From: Arthrobacter woluwensis
GTDB taxonomy: Bacteria; Actinomycetota; Actinomycetes; Actinomycetales; Micrococcaceae
Assembly: GCF_900105345.1 (NCBI RefSeq)
Contig: NZ_FNSN01000004.1
Span: 186,001-250,000 of the forward strand
Direction of reading: 5' to 3'
Length of the DNA: 64,000 nucleotides
The position numbers were made by a program, and so were the translations under genes. Positions 25,626-34,835 of this stretch are shown here, in pieces; positions within the stretch are counted from its first letter, which is position 1, and every line of letters begins with the position of its first letter. The notes under the pieces were generated by a model. It was not told the origin of the DNA. It did not search any database and saw only the letters and a list, made by a program, of their open reading frames with translations.

Positions 25626-26063
25626 TCATGCCCTCCGCAGGGCCGGGGTGCGTCCCAGGATCAGACCCAGGGCCAGCATCGCGGCGCCGAGCGCGAAGTG
25701 GAGGATGTTGTCCGCCATGTTGACGGGGACGAAGTTGCCCGCCGACTCCTCACCGAAGAAGAGCCCGTACACGAACAGCACCAGGTAGATCACACCGCCC
25801 CAGACCAGGAAGTTCCGGGCCCCGGCAACGCTGCGGCCGAGAATCAGGCCGGCCACACCGAACAGGAGGTGGACCACGTTGTGGAGGACGGAGACCTGGA
25901 AGATCCCGAGGAGCATGGCGTGCGAATGGTGGCCCGCCGCCTCCATGTCCCCCGACGTGATGCCAGGGACGAACCCCAGGATTCCGACGAGCAGGAAGAC
26001 TGCTCCCACCAGGGTCGCGGTCAGACGTACCGGGCTCTTGCCCTGGATGACATTGCTGGACAT
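25626..26063 (-). CDS. DUF4383 membrane protein
   Basis: 145 residues with four predicted helices: ATLVGAVFLLVGILGFVPG, FQVSVLHNVVHLLFGVAGL, LVWGGVIYLVLFVYGLFFG and LHFALGAAMLALGLILG. The HNVVHLLFG and ADNILHFALG motifs, each carrying a His, are typical of DUF4383 proteins, which are common in actinobacteria and have no known function. Ribosome site AGGTGAGGAGC precedes the ATG at 26063. It lies just downstream of the rskA terminator on the same strand. Confidence 0.85.
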   Translation of the reverse strand: MSSNVIQGKSPVRLTATLVGAVFLLVGILGFVPGITSGDMEAAGHHSHAMLLGIFQVSVLHNVVHLLFGVAGLILGRSVAGARNFLVWGGVIYLVLFVYGLFFGEESAGNFVPVNMADNILHFALGAAMLALGLILGRTPALRRA

Positions 26064-26174
26064 TTCGTGCTCCTCACCTCGTGTTCCACGGCGCCCGATG
26101 CGCCGTCCGGTGACTTCAGCCCCCGGTGCGGACTTCCCGCACCATGAGTTCGGAGCGGATGGCGAGGCGGATTG

Positions 26175-26207
26175 GAAAAGCCCGGGAGAATTTCTCCCGG
26201 GCTTTTC
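26175..26207 (-). terminator. Terminator of the sigK-rskA operon
   Basis: GAAAAGCCCGGGAGAA (26175-26190) and its reverse complement (26192-26207) form a long stem flanked by A and T runs, the only classic intrinsic-type terminator with a T-rich flank in this part of the window. It ends 20 bases after the rskA stop. Confidence 0.85.
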
Positions 26208-26227
26208 TCAGGTGCTGTCAGCGGACC

Positions 26228-27130
26228 TCAGGTGATGGACTCCACGAGGATCGGTTTGGTGGTCGGCTGCGCCGAACCGCCTTCCGGCTCGATCGTGACC
26301 CCCAGGAAGGACGCCGAACCGATCCCGCCGGGCAGTTCGTTCCAGGTGGACGCTCCGCCGCCGCTCTCCAGCAGACCCGCCGGCTTGGCCGCGCCCGCCT
26401 GATCGATGAGCCAGAGTTCGTAGCTCTTGCCCTGGGGCGGCGCCCCCATGCCGAGGGTCATGACACCGCCACGGCCCTCCTTCTCCGAATGCATGACCAG
26501 CATGGTCGCGCCACCGGGGACCGAGAACTGCTTCAGCTTGGCGTCCGGAGCGGCGATGATCCTGTTCATCGCCTCGGCCGGGGAGTCCTGTGCCGCGGCC
26601 AGCCGCCGCTGCGCCTCATCCCGCTGCGACTGCGCCTGGAAGGCCCATCCCGCCGTCCCTGCGGCCGCCACGGCGAGCACGGTCGCGACCGCGGCCAGCC
26701 AGCGTGTCGACGACGGCGCCCGACGGACCGGGAGCGGCACGACGTCGGCCCCGGCCGGCTCAGCCTCGGCGGTCTTCGCGGGAACGTCTTTCACAGGAAC
26801 GTCGGCCTGCGCACCGGCTTCGGCGTCCGACGTCGTCGGCACCGAAGCCTGCTGCGCCTCCGGCGCGGATGACCGTTGCGCCTCCGGCGCGCTGACCGCC
26901 TCGATCTGAGGGGTGACGGCGATCTGCGCCATGAGGCGTGCTTTCAGGTCCGCGGGCGGCGCCACCGGCGTCGTGCCGGCGGCCAGCAGCGCGGCCACCT
27001 GGCTCAGTTCGCGCGCTTCCTCCGTGACCGGATGGCCCGGGGTCAGCGACGTCTCGAAGTCGCGGCGTTCGTCCTCGTCCAAGGCGTTGAGCGCGTAGGC
27101 GCCGGTCAGCAGATGCAATTGATCATCCAT
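26228..27130 (-). CDS. rskA: Anti-sigma-K factor RskA
   Basis: 300 residues from the ATG at 27130, which has AGGAG seven bases upstream. N-terminal anti-sigma domain: HLLTGAYALNALDEDERRDFE, HPVTEEARELSQVAALLA. A long Ala/Pro/Glu linker (about 95-155) leads to one membrane helix (LAAVATVLAVAAAGTAGWAF) and the extracellular RskA domain with MLVMHSEKEGRGGVMTLG and YELWLIDQAGAAKPAG. It holds SigK inactive at the membrane until regulated proteolysis releases it. Its start overlaps the sigK stop by 8 bases, so the two are made in step. Confidence 0.9.
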   Translation of the reverse strand: MDDQLHLLTGAYALNALDEDERRDFETSLTPGHPVTEEARELSQVAALLAAGTTPVAPPADLKARLMAQIAVTPQIEAVSAPEAQRSSAPEAQQASVPTTSDAEAGAQADVPVKDVPAKTAEAEPAGADVVPLPVRRAPSSTRWLAAVATVLAVAAAGTAGWAFQAQSQRDEAQRRLAAAQDSPAEAMNRIIAAPDAKLKQFSVPGGATMLVMHSEKEGRGGVMTLGMGAPPQGKSYELWLIDQAGAAKPAGLLESGGGASTWNELPGGIGSASFLGVTIEPEGGSAQPTTKPILVESIT

Positions 27131-27728
27131 GGCCAACTCCTAACGTGTCTCTCAGACGGATCATGCCGTCACGAATTCTGGTTTTCACGGTGCCCAGGGG
27201 CAGGTCGAGCGCCTGGGCCACTTCTCCGTAGCTGTACCCGCCGTAGTAGGCGAGTTTGATGGCCTGCCGCTGGACCTCGGTCAGCGACTCCATCGCCTTG
27301 TGGACCCTCTCGCTCTCCAGGGCCACCTGGACGCGATGCTCCACATCGTCGTAACTCTCGCGGTACTCCTTGATGCCTTCGCGCAGGTCCCGTTCCTGGG
27401 AGGCTTGCGCGGCCCGCACCCGGTCGACCGCCCGGCGGTGCGCCATCACGGTGATCCAGGCCCGGGCGCGTCCCCGGTCGGCGTCGAAGCGTTTGGCCTG
27501 CTGCCAGACCTCCAGGAACACCTCCTGGGTGACTTCCTCGCTCTGCGCCGGATCCCGCAGGACCCGCAGCACCAGGCCGTGGACATGCGGGGCGAGGGCG
27601 TCGTAGAGACTGCCGAAGGCGGACTGATCGCCCTGCGCCACCAGTTCCATCAGTTCGTCGATGTCAGCGGAGGCGGCGGGCCCTGACCCGGGTGGATGCA
27701 TGTACATCACTGTCTCATGTCCGCGCAT
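27123..27728 (-). CDS. sigK: ECF sigma factor SigK
   Basis: 201 residues from the ATG at 27728, preceded by GGAGGAAC. Region 2: DQSAFGSLYDALAPHVHGLVL, SEEVTQEVFLEVWQQA, FDADRGRARAWITVMAHRRAVDRVR. Region 4: QRQAIKLAYYGGYSYGEVAQAL, LPLGTVKTRIRDGMIRLRD. This and the adjoining rskA, fasciclin and dipZ genes identify it as the SigK of the mycobacterial MPT70/MPT83 regulon. A CCATCC hexamer matching the SigK -35 consensus lies about 30 bases before the ATG, but no matching -10 follows, so autoregulation is uncertain. Confidence 0.92.
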   Translation of the reverse strand: MRGHETVMYMHPPGSGPAASADIDELMELVAQGDQSAFGSLYDALAPHVHGLVLRVLRDPAQSEEVTQEVFLEVWQQAKRFDADRGRARAWITVMAHRRAVDRVRAAQASQERDLREGIKEYRESYDDVEHRVQVALESERVHKAMESLTEVQRQAIKLAYYGGYSYGEVAQALDLPLGTVKTRIRDGMIRLRDTLGVGHG

Positions 27729-27760
27729 GTTCCTCCGCCACCTGTTTGCCGGGATGGGAA

Positions 27761-27788
27761 GGGCGGCGGGCCTGACGGCCCGCCGCCC
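27761..27788 (-). terminator. Terminator of the fasciclin gene
   Basis: GGGCGGCGGGCC (27761-27772) and GGCCCGCCGCCC (27777-27788) form a perfect 12-bp stem with loop TGAC, between the fasciclin stop and the sigK start. Confidence 0.75.
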
Positions 27789-27819
27789 GGGTCTCACCTG
27801 GGGTCCTGCTCCGTAGGGA

Positions 27820-28482
27820 CTACTTGGCCGGGGGCAGGAGGACCGAGTCCACCAGGTAGACGGTCGCGTTCGCGGTGCGGACGCCACCGCAGATCACGTT
27901 GGCCCCGTTGACCTTCAGGTTGTCGCCGGAACCGGAGACGGTGACCTTCTGGCCCTCGACCGTGTCATGCGTGCCGACGATCGATGCCGGCTCGATCTGG
28001 CCCGGGACCACGTGGTAGGTCAGGATCTTCTTGAGCGCCGGGGCGTCCTTCTTGAGGCTGTCGATGGTGGCCGCGTCGATCTTCGCGAAGGCGCTGTCCA
28101 CCGGTGCGAACACCGTGAACTGGCTGCCGTTCAGCGTGTCGACCAGGTTCACCTGGGGGTTCAGCTTGCCCGAGACCGCCTGGACCAGGGTCTTCAGCAG
28201 CGGGTTGTGAGAGGCCGCCACGGCCACCGGGTCGGTGGACATGCCCTGGACGGATCCGGGACCGCTCGGGTTGGCGGAGGCGTACGCCTGGCAGCCGGGG
28301 CCGACCAGGTTGGCGGCGGGATCCATGCTGGGGCTGGCGGCCGCGCTGCTGGAGGACATCGCCGGGGACGGCGCGGACGAGGTGGCGGCGCCACCGCTCA
28401 TCCCGCCGCTGCATGCTGCGAGCCCGAGGGGCACGACGGCTGCGAGACCGGCCAGGACGGAAAGACGCTGGATCTTCTTCAT
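27820..28482 (-). CDS. Fasciclin-domain lipoprotein, MPT83/MPT70-like
   Basis: 220 residues, ATG at 28482 after AAGAGGAGC. Lipoprotein signal with LGLAAC, acylated Cys24, then a Ser/Ala-rich spacer. One FAS1 domain follows: [32 protein letters not shown] (H1 motif), [14 protein letters not shown] (H2 motif), [23 protein letters not shown]. The two mature-domain Cys (before YASANP and in VICGG) fit the disulfide of MPT70. The organisation is the same as mycobacterial MPT83, a SigK-dependent surface lipoprotein. A close match to the SigK promoter is present upstream (28550-28577). Confidence 0.92.
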   Translation of the reverse strand: MKKIQRLSVLAGLAAVVPLGLAACSGGMSGGAATSSAPSPAMSSSSAAASPSMDPAANLVGPGCQAYASANPSGPGSVQGMSTDPVAVAASHNPLLKTLVQAVSGKLNPQVNLVDTLNGSQFTVFAPVDSAFAKIDAATIDSLKKDAPALKKILTYHVVPGQIEPASIVGTHDTVEGQKVTVSGSGDNLKVNGANVICGGVRTANATVYLVDSVLLPPAK

Positions 28483-28549
28483 GATGATGCTCCTCTTCAA
28501 AGGTGTGCGGTCCGCATCCAGAAGCTGGGCTGACCTGTTGGTGCCAGTA

Positions 28550-28577
28550 CTTCGGAGCAGGGTCCGCAGACGGATTG
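28550..28577 (-). promoter_or_regulatory. SigK-type promoter of the fasciclin gene
   Basis: On the minus strand: CAATCC, 16 nt, CCGAAG. The published mycobacterial SigK consensus is CCATCC with a similar spacer and CCGAAT, so each hexamer differs at one position. The expected start point leaves a leader of about 60 nt. Confidence 0.7.
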
Positions 28578-28740
28578 GAGGAATTTCCGGAAACTTTCCG
28601 AGAGGCGCTTTCCCGGCTCTCCTGGGGCGCTGCGAACACCGCGAGCCGGTCGCCCCGGCGTCGGGCGGGAGGCCCCCCGGTGAACGACGACGACGGGCCC
28701 CGGCCCGCGGACCGACCAGCCGGCCGGGCTGCTGTCCAGT

Positions 28741-28788
28741 CCGCCGGCCGCTCCGCCGGCCGTTCCGCCGGCCGCTCCACCGGTCTGA
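28741..28788. repeat. Four 12-bp tandem repeats in the fasciclin-dipZ gap
   Basis: Units CCGCCGGCCGCT / CCGCCGGCCGTT / CCGCCGGCCGCT / CCACCGGTCTGA run consecutively between the two divergent SigK promoters. The 375-bp gap holds no gene that I can support. Confidence 0.8.
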
Positions 28789-28822
28789 TGCACCGGGTGA
28801 TCCCCGTCTCCGGCCCGCCGTC

Positions 28823-28850
28823 CAATCCGCCGGGACGCGGCGCACCGAAT
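28823..28850 (+). promoter_or_regulatory. SigK-type promoter of dipZ
   Basis: CAATCC (28823-28828), 16 nt, CCGAAT (28845-28850). The -10 hexamer is a perfect match to the mycobacterial SigK consensus and the -35 differs at one base. It ends 7 bases before the dipZ ATG, so the transcript should be leaderless. Confidence 0.75.
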
Positions 28851-28857
28851 ACCCGGC

Positions 28858-30606
28858 ATGGACACGAACATCATCATCGGCTTCCTGGGCGGTCTGGTGA
28901 CCGGAATATCGCCCTGCATCCTGCCCGTCTTACCGGTCATCTTCTTCTCGGGAGGTCTGGACAGCGCACGGCGCGATCCTGGCGCCGCTCCCGGTGAGGA
29001 CGACGCGCCCGCACGGGCCGTCTCCCGGTGGCGGCCCTACCAGGTGATCCTGGGGCTGGTGATCAGTTTCAGTGTCTTCACGCTGCTCGGTTCACTGCTC
29101 CTCGGACTCCTGGGGCTGCCGCAGGACATCTTCCGCTGGGCCGGCATCGCGGTGCTGGCGGCGGTCGGACTCGGCATGCTCATCCCGCGTCTCGAGGAGT
29201 GGCTCGAACGGCCCTTCTCCTGGATCCCCCGCCGGCAGGTGGACGCCCGCAAGCGGGGCGGCTTCAGCCTGGGCCTCGCACTCGGGGCCGTCTTCGTCCC
29301 GTGCGCCGGTCCTGTTCTGGCCGCCATCACCGTCTCCGGCGCCACCGGCCGCATCGGCGCCGGGACCCTGGCGCTCACGCTGTCGTTCGCCGTCGGCGTC
29401 GCGATTCCTCTGCTGTTCTTCGCACTCGCGGGCCGCGGCCTGGCCGAGCGGCTCAAGGCGTTCCGCCGCCGCCAGAAGGGCATCCGCATCCTGGCCGGTG
29501 TGCTCATGATCGCCCTCGCGGCAGGCCTGGCCTTCGACCTTCCCGCGGCCGTGCAGCGGCTCATCCCGGACTACACCGCGTCCTTCCAGGAGAAGTTGAC
29601 GCCCTCGCAGGGCAGCCCCCTGGATCTGGGCGGCGTGGCCACGGACGAGAACAAGGACCTCTCCAAGTGCACCCAGGGCTCCACGGAACTGCAGGACTGC
29701 GGACCCGCACCCGAACTCCGCGGCATCAACGCCTGGCTCGGCTCGGATCCGCTGACGCTCAAGCAGCTCAAGGGCAAAGTGGTCCTCCTGGACTTCTGGG
29801 CCTACTCCTGCATCAACTGCCAGCGGTCCCTGCCCCACATCACCGCGCTCGACAAGGCGTACCGTGATGCCGGTCTCCAGGTGATCGGCGTCCACACGCC
29901 GGAGTACGCCTTCGAACGCGAAACCCGCAACGTCAGCGCCGGCATCAAGGACCACGGCATCCAGTACCCGGTGGCCCTGGACAACTCCTACGCCACCTGG
30001 ACCGCCTACCGGAACCGCTTCTGGCCTGCGCAGTACCTCATCGACGCCCAGGGGAACGTGCGGCACATCCAGCAGGGCGAGGGCGGCTATGCCCTCACGG
30101 AGAAGCTCGTCCGTTCCCTCCTGAGCTCCGCACAGCCGGGCAAGGAGCTGCCGGCGCCCGTGGAGACGGGGGCGGCCGGACAGGACGGCGCGCTGCCGCA
30201 GAACACCACCCGCGAGACGTTCCTGGGGGTGTCCAAGCAGGTCAACTACTCGGGTGCGGCCACGTACCGCTCGGGGACGTCCCTCTTCGCCTACCCGGCG
30301 TCGCAGGCTCCGGACAGTTTCGCGCTCACCGGTTCCTGGACGCTTGAATCGCAGCGGATCTCGGTCCCGCGGAATGCTCCCGCCCCGGGGTCAGGGGTAC
30401 GGCTGAACTTCCACGCCGGACAGGTCCAGGCGGTGCTGGGCGGCACCGGCTCGGTCACCGTGAAGGGCCCCGACGGCGAGAAGACCCTCCAGATCTCCGG
30501 CCCGCCGAAGTCCTACGTGGTCCATCAGAGCGACACTTCCGGCGCCGGGACCCTGGAACTGCGGCCGACGCCGGGCGTCCAGCTCTACTCGTTCACCTTC
30601 GGGTGA
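28858..30606 (+). CDS. dipZ: DipZ: CcdA-like electron conduit fused to a thioredoxin domain
   Basis: 582 residues, ATG at 28858. Residues 1-235 are a CcdA/DsbD-beta membrane domain with [13 protein letters not shown] in helix 1 and [10 protein letters not shown] in helix 4, the paired redox Cys. After an extracellular linker the TlpA/thioredoxin domain (about 280-430) has [14 protein letters not shown] with C318-x2-C321, the same CINC site as mycobacterial DipZ. The last 130 residues ([15 protein letters not shown] onward) form the extra beta-rich domain of DipZ proteins. It carries reducing power across the membrane to exported proteins, here probably the disulfide-bearing fasciclin lipoprotein encoded divergently. 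Confidence 0.92.
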   Translation: MDTNIIIGFLGGLVTGISPCILPVLPVIFFSGGLDSARRDPGAAPGEDDAPARAVSRWRPYQVILGLVISFSVFTLLGSLLLGLLGLPQDIFRWAGIAVLAAVGLGMLIPRLEEWLERPFSWIPRRQVDARKRGGFSLGLALGAVFVPCAGPVLAAITVSGATGRIGAGTLALTLSFAVGVAIPLLFFALAGRGLAERLKAFRRRQKGIRILAGVLMIALAAGLAFDLPAAVQRLIPDYTASFQEKLTPSQGSPLDLGGVATDENKDLSKCTQGSTELQDCGPAPELRGINAWLGSDPLTLKQLKGKVVLLDFWAYSCINCQRSLPHITALDKAYRDAGLQVIGVHTPEYAFERETRNVSAGIKDHGIQYPVALDNSYATWTAYRNRFWPAQYLIDAQGNVRHIQQGEGGYALTEKLVRSLLSSAQPGKELPAPVETGAAGQDGALPQNTTRETFLGVSKQVNYSGAATYRSGTSLFAYPASQAPDSFALTGSWTLESQRISVPRNAPAPGSGVRLNFHAGQVQAVLGGTGSVTVKGPDGEKTLQISGPPKSYVVHQSDTSGAGTLELRPTPGVQLYSFTFG

Positions 30607-30685
30607 GCTGACGGTTGCCGTCTCCTGAGCCACCTCCCGGCCCACGTCGCGTCGGGCCGGGAGACGGCAGGAAGACGGGAACGCA

Positions 30686-30719
30686 AAAGCCCCCTGGAAC
30701 CGAGGTTCCAGGGGGCTTT
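30686..30719. terminator. Terminator between dipZ and tRNA-Ser
   Basis: AAAGCCCCCTGGAACC (30686-30701) and its reverse complement (30704-30719) form a 16-bp stem flanked by A and T residues. It serves the rightward dipZ transcript and the leftward tRNA. Confidence 0.88.
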
Positions 30720-30720
30720 C

Positions 30721-30808
30721 TGGCGGAGAATGGGGGATTTGAACCCCCGAGGGCGTTAACCCAACACGCGTTCCAGGCGTGCGCCATAGGCCGCTAGGCG
30801 AATTCTCC
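30721..30808 (-). tRNA. tRNA-Ser, anticodon GGA
   Basis: An 88-nt cloverleaf on the minus strand. The acceptor GGAGAAT pairs with ATTCTCC, the CCA end is encoded, and the anticodon loop CTGGAAC sits in a CACGC/GCGTG stem. The T arm is GGGGGTTCAAATCCCCC. The long variable arm between the anticodon and T arms is that of class II tRNA-Ser. The anticodon GGA reads UCC and UCU. Confidence 0.95.
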
Positions 30809-30925
30809 ATTGCCCTAAGGGCAGGTATCAGCTTAGCGGACCTCTGGCGGGACCACCAAATCAAGGGCCGCCCGCCACCTCAGCCCGCGCCGATTTCCCC
30901 CTCTGCGTCCGGCCCGCTAAGCTGG

Positions 30926-31020
30926 TGTGCGACTCCTCGCGTGGCGTCATCCTGCCGAACTCCCCCAGGACCGGAAGGTAGCAAGGGTAAGTGGGCTCTG
31001 GCGGGTGCGCGAGGGGTCTT
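30926..31020 (+). ncRNA. ffs: Small SRP RNA (4.5S)
   Basis: The conserved apical domain is unmistakable: CAGGACCGGAAGGTAGCA followed by AGGGTAAGTGGGCTCTGG, with the GGAA tetraloop and the asymmetric loop that binds Ffh. The closing helix pairs GACTCCTCGCG (from 30931) with CGCGAGGGGTC (to 31018). Ends are approximate. It precedes dnaX, as in many Gram-positive genomes. Confidence 0.95.
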
Positions 31021-31097
31021 CTACGTTAAAGGCCCGGCCCGCCCGGAGCCGCGGAACGACGGCTTCTCCTGTCAGCCTCGATTGATAGGGTTTCCCT

Positions 31098-34019
31098 GTG
31101 ACCCAAGCCAGCGCTCTCTACCGCAGATACCGCCCCGACACCTTCGCGGACGTGATCGGTCAGGAGCATGTCACGGTCCCCCTGATGACGGCCCTGAAGA
31201 AGAACCGTGTCAATCACGCCTACCTCTTCTCCGGCCCCCGCGGCTGCGGAAAGACCACCTCGGCTCGCATCCTCGCCCGCTGCCTGAACTGCGAGCAAGG
31301 ACCCACCGACACCCCGTGCGGCGTGTGCCCCAGCTGCGTGGAACTCGCCCGCGGCGGCGCCGGTTCGCTGGACGTCATCGAGATCGACGCGGCCAGCCAC
31401 GGCGGCGTCGACGACGCGCGTGATCTGCGCGAACGCGCCACCTTCGCCCCGGCCCGCGACCGCTACAAGATCTTCATCATCGATGAAGCCCACATGGTCA
31501 CGTCGGCAGGCTTCAACGCCCTGCTGAAGATCGTGGAGGAGCCGCCGGAGCACATCAAGTTCATCTTCGCCACGACGGAGCCGGACAAGGTGATCGGCAC
31601 CATCCGCTCGCGGACCCACCACTACCCCTTCCGTCTGGTCCCTCCGGAGCCGCTGCTGGCCTACCTGGAGCAGCTCTGCGAGCAGGAGAACGTCCCCGTG
31701 GCCCCGGGCGTCCTGTCGCTCGTCATCCGCGCGGGCGGCGGGTCCGTGCGTGACTCCCTCTCCGTGCTGGACCAGCTCATGGCCGGCGCCGGCCCACAGG
31801 GTCTCGACTACGAACTGGCCGTCTCCCTCCTGGGCTACACCCACGCCTCACTCCTGGACGACGTGGTGGACGCGGTCGCCGCCCATGACTCCGCCACCGT
31901 GTTCCGCGCCGTGGACCGCGTGCTGCAGACCGGCCACGATCCGCGCCGTTTCGTCGAGGATCTCCTGGAGCGTTTCCGGGACCTGATCATCGTGCAAGCC
32001 ATGCCGGACAGCGCCGCCACCATCCTGCGCGGCATGCCCCAGGACCAGATCGCCCGGATGCGCCAGCAGGCGCTCACGCTCGGCCCCGCCGAGCTGTCAC
32101 GGTCGGCGGACGTCACGAACGCCGCGCTCTCCGAGATGACCGGCGCCACCTCGCCGCGCCTGCACCTCGAACTGCTCTGCGCCCGCCTGATGCTCCCGGC
32201 GGCGGACAGCACCGAACGCGGTGCCGCCGCGCGCCTGGACGCGCTGGAACGCCGTCTCGCCCTGGGCGGGGCTCCGGCCCAGACACAGGCCCCCGCACCG
32301 GCACAGGTTCCCGCCCCGGCCGCGCAGCCTGCCGCGCCCGCGCCGGCGAGCGCGCCTGTCACCACCCGGACCGACGACGCCGGAGCCGCCCCCCAGCGGA
32401 CCGCCCCCGCCCCGGCCACTGCTCCTGTGGTCGAGCCGGCGCGTGCCGCGGAGACCACGAATGCCCCGGACCTCCCGGTTCAGCAGGCGTCCACACCGCC
32501 GGCCCGCGAACGGCCGGCCGAGGCCGCTCCCGAGCCCGCCCCGGCTGCGTCCCCCACCGCGGAACCGGCGCCCCGCCCGCATGAGGCTGCCGCGCCGTCG
32601 TCGGCCGGGATGCACGCCGCATCCGCTCAGACCCCTCCCCCGGCGGCTCAGCAGCAGCCCGCGCCCCAGAGCGCGGGCGACGTCGAGGCGCTGCGCCGGG
32701 CATGGCCGCAGATCCTGGACCGGCTGGGCAAGATCAAGCGCAGCACCTGGGCGCTCGTGGCCCCCAACGCCACGGTGGCTCGCCTCGACGGGGACGCCGT
32801 GATCCTGTCGTTCTCCACGAACGGCCTCGCCGGGGCCTTCGGTCGCGGTGACCACAAGACGCACCTCCAGACGGCGGTGAAGGACGTTCTGGGCCTCGAC
32901 TGCCGCGTCGAAGCCGTCGCCGGAGACGCGGCGGCGCCACCGCCGTCGTTCCAGACCGCCCGGCCGAGCGCCGCGGAGGAACCGGCGGCGCCGGCCCCCG
33001 CAGTCGCCCCCGCCTCCGTGGAGGAACCTCCAGGCTGGGGCGACAGCCCAAAAGCACCGGCTAGCCAGGAGAACATCCCCCCGGCTAGCGGCCCCGGCAG
33101 GACAGCGCCTCAGCGGGAGGTTCCCTCCGGGGACTTCCACCCGCTGGATCAGCCGCGCGACGAGGACGAGCCGCCGCTGGATGAGGAACCGCCGTACGAC
33201 GACGGTCCCTCCGATCGGGGCTGGCCCTCGGCTCCCGCTGCTCCGGCGGCGCCGGCGCGCTCCACGTCTCGGCCCACGACCCCGTCCGTGCCCGCTACGG
33301 TCGCGCCCGAGTCGGTCACGCCCGAGTCCGATCCGGCAGCATCCCCCGGTTCATCCGCCGCACTCCAGGACGACCCCTGGTCACGCGCCCGTGAGGTCTC
33401 CCCCGGCCGGTGGACGGTCGGGACCGAGAGCAATGTGAGCACCGGGAACGGCGGTTCCGCCGCATCCGCGGCCATCCCCGGACAGGGGTTCCAGGACCCC
33501 GAGTTCGAGGATGAGGACCTCTCCGACGAGGACCTGTCCGGCTCCGGTCCGGCTCCGGCGCCGGCAGCCGAGGGGGCTCCGGCCGGTGACCCCTGGGGAC
33601 TGCCCGCCGAACCGGCGAACGCCCCTGAGCGAGCGGACACCGCCGGCCAGGCAACCACGGCACCGGCCGCCGTCGCACCGGCGCCTCGGCCCGTCTCGCG
33701 GCCTGTGGAAGCATCCACACCCGGACCCTCCGGCCCCGGACCGGAACAGGATTCACGCGACGGCAGCCAGAGTCTCTACCAGCGGCTCTCCAACAGCCCT
33801 CAGGCGCAGCGGGCCCGCGAGGAGGCCCGACGGGCCGCCCCCGCGCAGGCGCAGAACCCGGACGGCAGCGTGGCGGGCTACGCGGTGGACGAGATCAGCG
33901 CCGATGATGAGACCATCGAAGAATCAAGCACGTTCGGTCGCGCGGCCGTGGAACGTCTGCTGGACGGGACCCTCATCGAGGAGACCACCCTGGACGGCAC
34001 CCCGATCATCCGCCGCTGA
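31098..34019 (+). CDS. dnaX: DNA polymerase III subunits gamma and tau
   Basis: 973 residues, GTG start at 31098. Clamp-loader AAA+ domain in the first 370 residues: YRRYRPDTFADVIGQEHV, Walker A SGPRGCGKTTSAR, four zinc Cys (CLNC, CGVCPSC), Walker B KIFIIDEAHM, sensor 1 FIFATTEPDKV, SRC-like TIRSRTHHYPF. A Pro/Ala-rich linker of about 150 residues follows. A folded tau-type domain lies around residues 530-620 (WPQILDRLGKIKRSTWALV), then another long acidic/Pro-rich stretch. The length is about 1.5 times that of E. coli DnaX, mostly from linkers. The slippery A-rich site that makes gamma in E. coli is not seen. The short 5' leader begins right after the SRP RNA. Confidence 0.95.
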   Translation: MTQASALYRRYRPDTFADVIGQEHVTVPLMTALKKNRVNHAYLFSGPRGCGKTTSARILARCLNCEQGPTDTPCGVCPSCVELARGGAGSLDVIEIDAASHGGVDDARDLRERATFAPARDRYKIFIIDEAHMVTSAGFNALLKIVEEPPEHIKFIFATTEPDKVIGTIRSRTHHYPFRLVPPEPLLAYLEQLCEQENVPVAPGVLSLVIRAGGGSVRDSLSVLDQLMAGAGPQGLDYELAVSLLGYTHASLLDDVVDAVAAHDSATVFRAVDRVLQTGHDPRRFVEDLLERFRDLIIVQAMPDSAATILRGMPQDQIARMRQQALTLGPAELSRSADVTNAALSEMTGATSPRLHLELLCARLMLPAADSTERGAAARLDALERRLALGGAPAQTQAPAPAQVPAPAAQPAAPAPASAPVTTRTDDAGAAPQRTAPAPATAPVVEPARAAETTNAPDLPVQQASTPPARERPAEAAPEPAPAASPTAEPAPRPHEAAAPSSAGMHAASAQTPPPAAQQQPAPQSAGDVEALRRAWPQILDRLGKIKRSTWALVAPNATVARLDGDAVILSFSTNGLAGAFGRGDHKTHLQTAVKDVLGLDCRVEAVAGDAAAPPPSFQTARPSAAEEPAAPAPAVAPASVEEPPGWGDSPKAPASQENIPPASGPGRTAPQREVPSGDFHPLDQPRDEDEPPLDEEPPYDDGPSDRGWPSAPAAPAAPARSTSRPTTPSVPATVAPESVTPESDPAASPGSSAALQDDPWSRAREVSPGRWTVGTESNVSTGNGGSAASAAIPGQGFQDPEFEDEDLSDEDLSGSGPAPAPAAEGAPAGDPWGLPAEPANAPERADTAGQATTAPAAVAPAPRPVSRPVEASTPGPSGPGPEQDSRDGSQSLYQRLSNSPQAQRAREEARRAAPAQAQNPDGSVAGYAVDEISADDETIEESSTFGRAAVERLLDGTLIEETTLDGTPIIRR

Positions 34020-34136
34020 CCGTGGTTTCCGAGCTGTCGCCCGCTGGGGCCTCAGCAGGAACCGGCCGTCGTGAGAACCGGCCCGCACCAAGAACCGACC
34101 CGTAGCAAGAGCTGAAGCGCAGGAAAAGAGGACGCC

Positions 34137-34730
34137 GTGTACGAGGGCGCTGTTCAAGAGCTGATCGACGAGCTCGGACGCCTGCCGGGGATCGGCCCCA
34201 AGTCCGCGCAGCGGCTTGCCTTCCACATCCTCGAGGCGGACGCGGAGGACATGCGCAAGCTGTCCGAGGCGATCACCGCGGTGAAGACGCGGGTGAAGTT
34301 CTGCACCATCTGCGGCAACGTCTCCGAGCAGGACACGTGCAGCATCTGCCGTGACCCGCGCCGGGACGCGAGCATCATCTGCGTCGTGGAGGAGTCCAAG
34401 GATGTCATGGCCGTGGAGCGGACCCGGAGTTTCCGGGGCCGGTACCACGTGCTCGGCGGCGCGATCAGCCCCATCGACGGCATCGGGCCGGAGAAGCTGC
34501 GCGTCCGGGAACTCCTCACCCGCCTGTCCGATGACACGGTCCAGGAGATCATCATCGCCACCGATCCCAATGTGGAGGGCGAAGCCACGGCGACGTACCT
34601 CATCCGCACCCTGAAGCCCATCGGGGTCAACGTCAGCCGCCTGGCTTCCGGCCTGCCGGTCGGCGGCGATCTGGAATACGCGGACGAGGCCACCCTCGGC
34701 CGGGCCTTCGCCGGACGCCTCGCGGTCTGA
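34137..34730 (+). CDS. recR: Recombination protein RecR
   Basis: 197 residues, GTG at 34137 behind AGGAAAAGAGGA. HhH motif [18 protein letters not shown], a Cys4 zinc finger ([16 protein letters not shown]), and a Toprim domain with [12 protein letters not shown] and [12 protein letters not shown]. Acts with RecO/RecF in loading RecA at gaps. It follows dnaX by 117 bases; the YbaB/EbfC gene often found between the two is absent. Confidence 0.96.
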   Translation: MYEGAVQELIDELGRLPGIGPKSAQRLAFHILEADAEDMRKLSEAITAVKTRVKFCTICGNVSEQDTCSICRDPRRDASIICVVEESKDVMAVERTRSFRGRYHVLGGAISPIDGIGPEKLRVRELLTRLSDDTVQEIIIATDPNVEGEATATYLIRTLKPIGVNVSRLASGLPVGGDLEYADEATLGRAFAGRLAV

Positions 34731-34835
34731 GTCCACCGCACGGGGCCCCTGTACTGAGCCCACCGTACTGAGCCCACCGCGCCTCGGCGGGGCCCGCGAC
34801 GGAGCGCCGGACGGCGTCCGTATTAGATTGGCCTC

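Noticed and set aside
26228-27130. TTG start at 27136 for rskA
   Set aside because: ATG at 27130 has better spacing from AGGAG and matches the start of the anti-sigma domain.
31098-34019. Programmed frameshift making a short gamma subunit, as in E. coli dnaX
   Set aside because: No A-rich slippery heptamer followed by a stem was found.
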